From the NCBI GenBank assembly GCA_937132175.1, contig CAKZNU010000055.1, positions 1-12,909 on the forward strand: a stretch of 12,909 bases of DNA, in the 5' to 3' direction. The stretch is from an uncultured euryarchaeote. GTDB lineage: Archaea > Nanohalarchaeota > Nanosalinia > Nanosalinales > Nanosalinaceae. Both the position numbers and the translations under genes were made by a program. Under the pieces are notes generated by a model. The model ran no database searches. It was not told the origin of the DNA and saw only the letters and a program-made list of their open reading frames with translations. Shown one piece after another: positions 6,962 through 12,909 of this stretch; positions within the stretch are counted from its first letter, which is position 1, and each line of letters opens with the position of its first letter.

Positions 6962-9900
6962 GTGAGACGGCGTGGTCTGGTCCTTGGTTTACTGGCACTT
7001 TCACTTCTGTCTTCTGGAGGCCTCGCCCTCTCCACCTTTGATTACTGGATTGTCGGAACCTCTGTACCGGACCTAGCCAGGTTTAACGGCTCATGGTTCG
7101 ACCTCGATTCATCCGGTGCCCCCCAGAAATCCATCGTCTCCGGTGCCACGAATAAGGATAACTTCTTTCTGGGAGCTGGAAGCAGTGAGTTCACGGTTTT
7201 TGACGGCTCCTTCACGAGGTTCGGCCAGAGCCAGACACCTTTCAGTAACGATGTCTCCGCACTTGCGGCAAACTCCACTCATGCATACATAGGAACACAG
7301 GCCGCTGACAACTTTCTCTACGATCAGGACTCTGAGACCTTCCAGAACCTCGGTACACAGCCTGACTCCACAGCCGTAGAGACCGTAACCGAAACCCACG
7401 GTTCCTCCCTGAACGACTTCTTCCTCCTGGGTACGGCCTCACCGTCTGTCTACCGGTACAGCGACAGCTTCCAGGATGTCTCACCTGGTTTCTTCTCAGA
7501 CAGGATGACGGCCTCAGCAAGAAACGATACACATGTTCTGATGGCGGATGCCGGGGGCAACTTAGGCTTTTACAACGGAACAGGCTTTCAGGAAGCTACC
7601 TCGTCCGTAGGGTTCTCGGGGAACGAGAAGATACTTGCCGCTGCCTTCGGAGATTTTGGAAAAAAGCCTTTCTGGCTTCTGGGCGGCTCCGGAGGCAGAA
7701 TCGAGAAGCTCTGGGTAAACGGTACATCCAAGGTTCTTTCCTCCGATCTACCGGGCACATGGGGTATAGAGTCCATAGGTTTCCGTGAAGACGAGGATAC
7801 TTTCTTCGTCGGTGGAGACAACGGAAACCTGTATGCGTACCAGGAAACCGGCTTCCATGGGAACCAGCCCATCTTCGGGCTTTCAGGAACCGTAAACTTT
7901 GCCGGGTACAGCCAGGGGACAGTGACTTCAAGACCAGATCCTTCTATCCTTAGTCCGTCTAACAAGGTCTTTTCGAGTCGCCTTGTGGATCTTTCGGTCT
8001 CTACGGTAAACCCTCTTTCCAGCTTCAGGCTGAGCGTCGATCAAGGGCAAAACAGGACTGCCGGAAGGGAAGGAGTTTTCTACGTGGACGGCAACGGCGA
8101 GCTTGTCCGGCTTTTTTCCGACGGTACCGTCAAAAAAATGGAGGTTTTCCCCTCAGCTATGGCAGGGTCGGCACAGCTTGATGATGACCCTTTTCTTGAG
8201 GTACCGTTTGTAGACGGCAACGGCGACCTCAGGATCATAGATGAGACCGGGGAAAACAGCACTATTGACAAAGGGATTTCAACCTCAAAGACGCCGATCG
8301 CCGTCGGCAGCTGGAAGGAGGATAAAGAATACGTGTTTTATCCGGATGCCTCGGACAACGGCTACATAAAGAAAAACAGGGAGGGCTCAGCGGAGGAAAC
8401 CGTCGGCTCAGGTATTGCAGCCAACGGGGTTCTGGGACCAGGAAACTTTGACGATGATGCTGACCCGGACCTTGTATTCATAGGTACGTCTGATACGGTA
8501 AAGTGGCTGGACGGCGGCCAGATCTCCTCTACAGGGTTTTCCTCCTTTGGCTCGAACAACAACAAGGGCTGTGGATGCGTAAGCGACCTGGATGGAGACG
8601 GCCTCGACAGAGTACCCTATGTTACCGGAAGCAACAACCTGGGCCTGCTCAACTATACCGGCGGAAAAGAGATACTGGATCCTAACTATGGTTCAGCTGC
8701 GAAGACACGTCCTGCAGCGCTGGACTGGGCGGGTGACTCCCGTGAAGAGGTCCTGCATATCAACTCAAATACCGGTGAGCTATTCTACTCTTACCTTGAC
8801 GGTACGGTGAAGCCGGTCAGGGACGCAAACTTCTCCACGCGTTCAGCATCTACGCCTGTAGGCATCTCTGCAGCCAGGGAAAGATCGATCAACAGAACCC
8901 TGAACCTTTCCGACGGCACGCACAACATTGATGTATTCGGCTTCGACGGTGAAGACTTCGGATCCACGAGCAGAGAGGTTGAGATCGATCTTCCACCAGA
9001 ACTCAGTAACCTGAGAAACGATGTATCAGGTCCTGTGTTCAATACGGAAAACGTTACTGTATCTGTGGACGCAGAGGACCAAAACTCCGGCGTAAACAGG
9101 GCTATACTTTCGACAAATGAGACGGGAAGGTTCAGAAACAAGACAATCTATGGCTCTCCACAGACATTTGACAACGTCACCGATAGAACCGTGACTGCGG
9201 AGTTTGACTGGCGTAACCTCACCTTTTCCGGTATCTTAGGTTACAGGGTCTGGGTAAGGGATAGAAACGGTGGATACTCGAGAACCCCCGTACAGACCTT
9301 GGAGGTTCAGAAGGGAGATATTGATATCGGACCCATCTCCCTGTCGAAAACTGATCCGGTAGAGGGAGAGAAGTTCAACGTAAGCTTCAACGTATCGGTA
9401 AACGCAGGAGAGGTCACGGTTCCGGTAAACCTTACTGAGAGAACATTTGACGGCACCAGCTGGAACTCCGTGGACTCGGAGCAACTTAGTGTCTCAGTCC
9501 AGAGTTCTGGTACCGAGGTTTCAATACAGGAAAAGGCCCGCATAGGTCCAAGAAACTACACCGTGACAGCAGATCCTGAATCCAATGTCTCGGAAAGTAG
9601 TGTCTCCAACAACGTCGAGAGGGCTGTACTGAACGTATCAAGCAATCAGGTCTACTACGGCCAGTCGAAGCTTGGTATCGCACTGGGATCGAGCAAGGGA
9701 CTCTATAAATGGGCTGGAGGGAGTAAGGCAAGACTTTTCTATGCTGACTATGAGGCTCTGTATGACATCAGGGACCTGGAACCTCTTAACTCCTCAGGAG
9801 ACCTGAACCAGGCGGATACCGTGCTCAACCTTCAGGGCCACCCTGATTCCCTGCAGCAGAGGTATGATCCAGACGGTGACGGCCTTCCGGACAGGACCAA

Positions 9901-10162
9901 GTGTATGAACCTTGCCGGTCTGAAGAAATGCGGCGTACCTGTCGCAAACTCCACAAACTCCTCGAGGTTTGTAACAGGGCTGCTGTACGATGGACCCGGA
10001 GGCTTTGACGGCTCACAGGATATAGTTTTTACTACAAACGTCTCTGCGTCCGGACGCCAGGGCAGGTTCGGTCTCTACAGCTACGAGGCAAAGGTTCCGT
10101 CGACGCTTGCGGACCAGTTCGGAGGTGAAGACATTATCCGTGTACGGCTGGAGGTCAAGTAA
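6962..10162 (+). CDS. Large exported surface protein: two beta-propellers plus Ig/CARDB-like domains, sequon-rich
   Basis: The 1066-aa protein starts at GTG 6962 with an export signal: MRRRG, a hydrophobic core at 6-18, and a likely cut near residue 22-25. Seven repeats with an aromatic-hydrophobic-Gly strand begin near residues 27, 66, 106, 151, 189, 235 and 278 (spacing 38-46), which suggests a seven-bladed propeller. A second set of six repeats begins near 371, 413, 456, 502, 549 and 595. Several are preceded by Asp-rich loops such as DLDGDGLD at 542-549, like FG-GAP calcium loops. Segments about 325-365 and 643-676 look like two halves of one Ig-like domain around this second propeller. 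An Ig-like region (677-783), a CARDB-like domain (786-890) and an unrecognised C-terminal domain (895-1066) with DPDGDGLPD at 969-977 follow. There are 26 N-x-S/T sequons, 18 of them after residue 600. No C-terminal membrane anchor is seen, so it is either released or held by other surface proteins. Function is unknown; adhesion or a structural coat role is inferred. Confidence 0.8.
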   Translation: MRRRGLVLGLLALSLLSSGGLALSTFDYWIVGTSVPDLARFNGSWFDLDSSGAPQKSIVSGATNKDNFFLGAGSSEFTVFDGSFTRFGQSQTPFSNDVSALAANSTHAYIGTQAADNFLYDQDSETFQNLGTQPDSTAVETVTETHGSSLNDFFLLGTASPSVYRYSDSFQDVSPGFFSDRMTASARNDTHVLMADAGGNLGFYNGTGFQEATSSVGFSGNEKILAAAFGDFGKKPFWLLGGSGGRIEKLWVNGTSKVLSSDLPGTWGIESIGFREDEDTFFVGGDNGNLYAYQETGFHGNQPIFGLSGTVNFAGYSQGTVTSRPDPSILSPSNKVFSSRLVDLSVSTVNPLSSFRLSVDQGQNRTAGREGVFYVDGNGELVRLFSDGTVKKMEVFPSAMAGSAQLDDDPFLEVPFVDGNGDLRIIDETGENSTIDKGISTSKTPIAVGSWKEDKEYVFYPDASDNGYIKKNREGSAEETVGSGIAANGVLGPGNFDDDADPDLVFIGTSDTVKWLDGGQISSTGFSSFGSNNNKGCGCVSDLDGDGLDRVPYVTGSNNLGLLNYTGGKEILDPNYGSAAKTRPAALDWAGDSREEVLHINSNTGELFYSYLDGTVKPVRDANFSTRSASTPVGISAARERSINRTLNLSDGTHNIDVFGFDGEDFGSTSREVEIDLPPELSNLRNDVSGPVFNTENVTVSVDAEDQNSGVNRAILSTNETGRFRNKTIYGSPQTFDNVTDRTVTAEFDWRNLTFSGILGYRVWVRDRNGGYSRTPVQTLEVQKGDIDIGPISLSKTDPVEGEKFNVSFNVSVNAGEVTVPVNLTERTFDGTSWNSVDSEQLSVSVQSSGTEVSIQEKARIGPRNYTVTADPESNVSESSVSNNVERAVLNVSSNQVYYGQSKLGIALGSSKGLYKWAGGSKARLFYADYEALYDIRDLEPLNSSGDLNQADTVLNLQGHPDSLQQRYDPDGDGLPDRTKCMNLAGLKKCGVPVANSTNSSRFVTGLLYDGPGGFDGSQDIVFTTNVSASGRQGRFGLYSYEAKVPSTLADQFGGEDIIRVRLEVK

Positions 10163-10173
10163 AAGGCTGTCAG

Positions 10174-10183
10174 TATTAAAAAA
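10174..10183 (+). promoter_or_regulatory. TATA box for the anchored surface protein gene
   Basis: TATTAAAAAA lies at -33 to -24 from the ATG at 10207, in the 44-bp gap after the propeller gene. With no Shine-Dalgarno site at the ATG, this supports the first ATG over the in-frame one at 10216. Confidence 0.5.
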
Positions 10184-10206
10184 CGGACACAGCATTTAGA
10201 CATACA

Positions 10207-11883
10207 ATGGTACAGATGAACATCAGGAAGATTACCTTGTTATCACTGGCTCTGGTTTTGACGACAGGCTTTGCGACATCTTCGATCATCACAAACTCTC
10301 AGGACTGGAAAGATACATCGATAGCGGTCTCTTACAGCAGCTTTACAGGGGACGATGCGTACAGCGTCACTGATTACTCTGAGGCCTTGGTCGTATCCGG
10401 TTTGCTAGGTTCAAATGGGTCACACACCGTCTTTGAATCCGAGAACCCGATCTGGGAGGGTTACGAGACCAAACTCTCTAATGAAGACGTCAACAATGTT
10501 GAGACACGTCCTCTTGAATGGGAGGAGAGCCAGTTCGATCTCTATTCGGACGTAAGTGATCAGGTTGAGGGGTTCATAGTTGTTCAGCCGGACTACGGGA
10601 TGAACACTATATCTGCATTCTCAAAGGTTATCAGGGATGATTACTGGCTTCTTTACTACAACGGCCAGGAAACGGAGAGATTCCTTGAGAACCAGGGTAA
10701 GCCCGTAACTTACTACGGAGACTTTTTGAGGCGTCCATGGGACAGTACCGATCTACAGAACGAGACGATAATTTCGGAGGGCTCAATGCAGGAGAACAAC
10801 GCAGAGCTTGTCAGAAGGCAGCTCAGGTCAGGTGACTCCAGTTCCATGGTTTATGCACAGGATAGCTTCTTCGAGCCCCGGTTCCTGAAGAAAGGAGATC
10901 CTATACTTGTAGACCAGCCTCTGGATACCGCATCCAGCATCGTGCAGGAAAACGAAGTCGACGTTGTACAGGTTATAGGCGCCAGCCAGGTAAACTTTGG
11001 ATCCGATCTCGAGGACAGGGCTGAAAACACCAGCGTCATAGCAAAGTTCGGAAGACGTTTTACAGGTGTCAACGAGCTCAGAGATACCTATCCGATTAAG
11101 AAGGTGGATGTCAGGCCTGTAGAGACAGATATTAGTGTCTCTGGGGTAAGGTTTAATCCGGGAAGCACCGGTCTGGAAGTTGTGTTTGACAACGCTGGTA
11201 CGCTACCGACAAGGGTTAACCTGTCCGCCATCTCGCTTTCCGGTCAGGGGAACAGCGATGTAGTTTCTACCTCTAGGTCTGTCCTCACCAGGCCTGAGAA
11301 AAACACCACTGTAGAGATTGATTCAAACCTTACGTTCACGCCAGAGACTGCAAGTATATCCTTTACCTATCCTGGCGGTGAATCCCTGGGCAACAACCAG
11401 TTTGGTGTTGAACAGGTAAACTCTACCTCGGTATCGGATCTCAGCCTTGAAGACGTATTCTACATGAAGCCTGACAGGGAGATAGTCATGGAGATACGTA
11501 ACACGGGAGACAACGTCGTTACCACAGGAACATATCTCGATGACCTTTCCATAATGAACAGGACGGTAGATGTTCTATCTGAGTCACAGACCGCTATATC
11601 TCCCGGTAGTTCACGGCAGCTGCGGGTGGATGCTTACCTCACCGAAGAAGAGATCGAGAGAAACCAGAACCTTCAGGTTGTAGCTGCGTACGGCCCCTCC
11701 AGGCTTACCGCGCTTGACTTAGAGAGGTTTGAATCCTCTTCTCTAGAGGTCAGGGAAAACACTTTGAGAGATGTCGCTACAACCTATGTAGTTCCGGGAG
11801 TGATAGTCATCGTGATCATACTTCTGGTCCTGCTCTACAGAAAACGTAGGAAACAGAACGAGAACCTGAGGGGTCTGCAGTGA
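10207..11883 (+). CDS. C-terminally membrane-anchored surface protein with cell-wall-binding-2-like segments
   Basis: The 558-aa protein has a signal peptide (basic start, hydrophobic core at about 10-20, cut near 24-26). A single transmembrane helix at about 524-543 is followed by the basic tail RKRRK, so nearly all of it lies outside the cell. Two stretches, about 120-172 and 220-285, follow the logic of cell-wall-binding type 2 repeats (PF04122). A hydrophobic strand (GFIVVQPD; GDPILVDQ) is followed by a helix, and then by a strand ending in a Gly-containing turn (KPVTYYGD; VDVVQVIGAS). This resemblance is by eye and is weak to moderate. Residues about 305-400 and 405-515 look like two beta-sandwich (CARDB-like) domains with N-T-G or N-A-G turns near the second strand. 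Eight N-x-S/T sequons are present (N70, N185, N274, N338, N366, N374, N405, N451). No cysteines were seen. It is convergent with, and abuts, the next gene. It could anchor or stabilise a surface layer. Confidence 0.75.
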   Translation: MVQMNIRKITLLSLALVLTTGFATSSIITNSQDWKDTSIAVSYSSFTGDDAYSVTDYSEALVVSGLLGSNGSHTVFESENPIWEGYETKLSNEDVNNVETRPLEWEESQFDLYSDVSDQVEGFIVVQPDYGMNTISAFSKVIRDDYWLLYYNGQETERFLENQGKPVTYYGDFLRRPWDSTDLQNETIISEGSMQENNAELVRRQLRSGDSSSMVYAQDSFFEPRFLKKGDPILVDQPLDTASSIVQENEVDVVQVIGASQVNFGSDLEDRAENTSVIAKFGRRFTGVNELRDTYPIKKVDVRPVETDISVSGVRFNPGSTGLEVVFDNAGTLPTRVNLSAISLSGQGNSDVVSTSRSVLTRPEKNTTVEIDSNLTFTPETASISFTYPGGESLGNNQFGVEQVNSTSVSDLSLEDVFYMKPDREIVMEIRNTGDNVVTTGTYLDDLSIMNRTVDVLSESQTAISPGSSRQLRVDAYLTEEEIERNQNLQVVAAYGPSRLTALDLERFESSSLEVRENTLRDVATTYVVPGVIVIVIILLVLLYRKRRKQNENLRGLQ

Positions 11884-12081
11884 CTAAAACATCGGCACGA
11901 TATCGATGAGGGCAAGGATGTAGTAGGACGCGAGAACGAACTCAACTCCTACTATTATCTTTGTCTCCCTGCTCATTCCTCTCTCGTCTTCAAACCCATA
12001 GTCTTCCTCAAAACTATTTTCTGTGTCTTTCCTTATCTGCCTGAGATCGTTTTTCTTGTTTCCTCTAGTATCGTCTATCAT
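11884..12081 (-). CDS. Small single-pass membrane protein (65 aa), unknown function
   Basis: The protein is hydrophilic and highly charged for about 40 residues (Asp, Glu, Lys, Arg), then ends in one hydrophobic helix, KIIVGVEFVLASYYILALIDI, which reaches almost to the C-terminus. This suggests a tail-anchored protein with its N-terminus in the cytoplasm. The ATG at 12081 is chosen over a GTG at 12090 because GAGGTGA, which contains that GTG, is a near-perfect Shine-Dalgarno site five bases before the ATG. The start overlaps the end of the upstream membrane-protein gene by 17 bases, so the two are probably translated together and may interact in the membrane. I recognise no family. The TAG stop directly touches the TGA of the convergent gene. 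Confidence 0.7.
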   Translation of the reverse strand: MIDDTRGNKKNDLRQIRKDTENSFEEDYGFEDERGMSRETKIIVGVEFVLASYYILALIDIVPMF

Positions 12082-12909
12082 TTCTCTCACCTCGTACCCT
12101 GTAAGCCGTAAAGATGGTCCATATCAGTACCAGAAGGGGCAGTATGTAGAATCGTCCATCCGGATCATCCTGTATAACTCTTACCGTTAGCTTCTCTATT
12201 CCCAGTACCTCTCCACCAGATACAAACTTCATGCTTCCAGGACACAGAGCCGGATTCCTGCGTGATTCAAGCGTCAGCTCAAGAGTCTCTGTTTCACCGG
12301 CATTTATATCTGTACCACCCTCTACCGATTTCAGGCATTTATCCAGTCTCTGCGGAACCGCGGTAACGTTTCCCAGATCCACGTTACCCGTGTTTCTGAT
12401 CAGGTACTGTATCCGTGTTGATGAGTCTACAGGCATCCTGATTCTTGAAGGACTGAGGATCTCAAGGCTTCCAGAGGAGTCAGCCAGGCTCTCTACAACC
12501 CTGACATCTTTGACAGGTGCGTTCGACTGTCTTGGAAGTACAAGCACCGAGACCTCCTCAGTATCCCTTGGATCGGATTCGTTACCCAGCTCCAGTGTGA
12601 TAGTGTACTTTCCGGGCTTCTGATCCTGGTATACCTCAAGTACCTTATCTGTTGAGAAACTCTCTCCTGGTTCCAGATCCGGAACCTGATTCGTCTCACC
12701 GTCCCACTCTTCCGGCAAGCTCTGGTTGATCACGGTGGAGTTTGAGGCTCCCTCCCCTGTGTTTGTGACGGAGACGTTTATCTCGAAGGCAATTCCCTGT
12801 TGGACTCTGAGGCTGTTATCCGGAGTATCCAGAATCAGGTCAGGCTCTCCTTCCTCCGGAGGTTCAGGAAGGGCGCCGCCTCCACCTCCGCCGGATCCGC
12901 CTCCAGAAC
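12065..12909 (-). CDS. C-terminal part of a membrane-anchored extracellular protein with Gly-rich linker and CARDB/NEW3-like domains
   Basis: The frame stays open from the TAG at 12065 to the right window edge (281 complete codons), so the 5' end is missing. The GTG at 12733 is an internal Val, not a start. The visible part begins with a Gly/Ser-rich linker (about 12872-12907; SGGSGGGGGG) and a Pro/Glu-rich stretch. Next comes a beta-sandwich domain with INVSVTNTGEG, typical of CARDB or NEW3-type (COG1470) domains found in archaeal S-layer-related proteins. A second such domain has YLIRNTGNVDLGNVTA and two cysteines (in DKCLKS and PALCPGS) that may form a disulfide bond. A final hydrophobic helix, FYILPLLVLIWTIFTAY, and the basic tail RVRGERNDRRY anchor it with the C-terminus inside. 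Several N-x-S/T sequons are present. The full domain content and function cannot be told from this fragment. Confidence 0.75.
   Translation of the reverse strand, partial: SGGGSGGGGGGALPEPPEEGEPDLILDTPDNSLRVQQGIAFEINVSVTNTGEGASNSTVINQSLPEEWDGETNQVPDLEPGESFSTDKVLEVYQDQKPGKYTITLELGNESDPRDTEEVSVLVLPRQSNAPVKDVRVVESLADSSGSLEILSPSRIRMPVDSSTRIQYLIRNTGNVDLGNVTAVPQRLDKCLKSVEGGTDINAGETETLELTLESRRNPALCPGSMKFVSGGEVLGIEKLTVRVIQDDPDGRFYILPLLVLIWTIFTAYRVRGERNDRRY

Noticed and set aside
6962..7033. A twin-arginine (Tat) signal in the propeller protein
   Set aside because: The start MRRRGLVLG has adjacent arginines, but the rest of the S/T-R-R-x-F-L-K consensus is not met, so Sec versus Tat export cannot be decided.
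7042..7965. Several long open frames antisense to the propeller gene (for example 7588-7965 minus)
   Set aside because: They are rich in Arg, Ser, Pro and Cys, unlike the acidic proteins of this genome, have no promoter or ribosome site, and mirror the codon pattern of the sense gene.
12082..12090. GTG 12090 as the start of the small membrane protein
   Set aside because: That GTG is part of the GAGGTGA ribosome-binding site for the ATG at 12081.
12731..12733. GTG as the start of the protein ending at 12065
   Set aside because: The frame continues upstream to the window edge, through a beta-sandwich domain and Gly-rich linker that clearly belong to the same protein.
12872..12907. The G/C-rich tract at the right edge as a DNA repeat or recombination site
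   Set aside because: It is explained by in-frame GGN codons of a Gly-rich linker.

Overview
The window looks like part of an archaeal chromosome, most likely a haloarchaeon-like or DPANN/Nanohaloarchaea-type organism. This is inferred from four things: strongly acidic proteins, TATA-type promoters placed 25-30 bases before start codons with no leader, Shine-Dalgarno sites of the AGGTGA type before internal operon genes, and archaeal families such as a Trm-G10-like tRNA methyltransferase. No rRNA, tRNA, CRISPR, insertion sequence or phage gene is visible. Almost all the sequence is coding, and no gene-free stretch exceeds about 60 bases.

Left block (3894 down to 1, minus strand): a four-gene operon. 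In transcription order it holds a GT75-like sugar-nucleotide mutase (reversibly glycosylated polypeptide family), an alkaline phosphatase/sulfatase-superfamily enzyme with Thr at the nucleophile position, a multi-pass LPG-synthase/flippase-like membrane protein, and the N-terminal part of a THUMP-type tRNA G10 methyltransferase cut by the window edge. The genes are 17 bp apart, 8 bp apart, and overlapping by ATGA.

Middle block (3935 to 6923, plus strand): two tandem, diverged MurG-like GT-B glycosyltransferases and a GT4 glycosyltransferase whose start overlaps the second of them. The divergent promoters of the left and middle blocks are interleaved in 40 bp.

Right block (6962 to 11883, plus strand): two monocistronic genes for large exported proteins. 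The first (1066 aa) has a seven-repeat propeller, a second FG-GAP-like propeller that seems to be inserted inside an Ig-like domain, more Ig/CARDB domains, and 26 N-glycosylation sequons. The second (558 aa) is membrane-anchored at its C-terminus and contains segments resembling cell-wall-binding type 2 repeats. Convergent to it, with zero bases between stop codons, are a 65-aa single-pass membrane protein and the C-terminal 281 codons of another membrane-anchored protein with a Gly-rich linker and CARDB/NEW3-like domains (cut by the right edge).

Taken together, the window reads as a cell-surface locus: sugar-nucleotide supply, glycan assembly and membrane steps on the left, and the sequon-rich surface proteins that could carry such glycans on the right. 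That functional link is inference from adjacency and sequon content.
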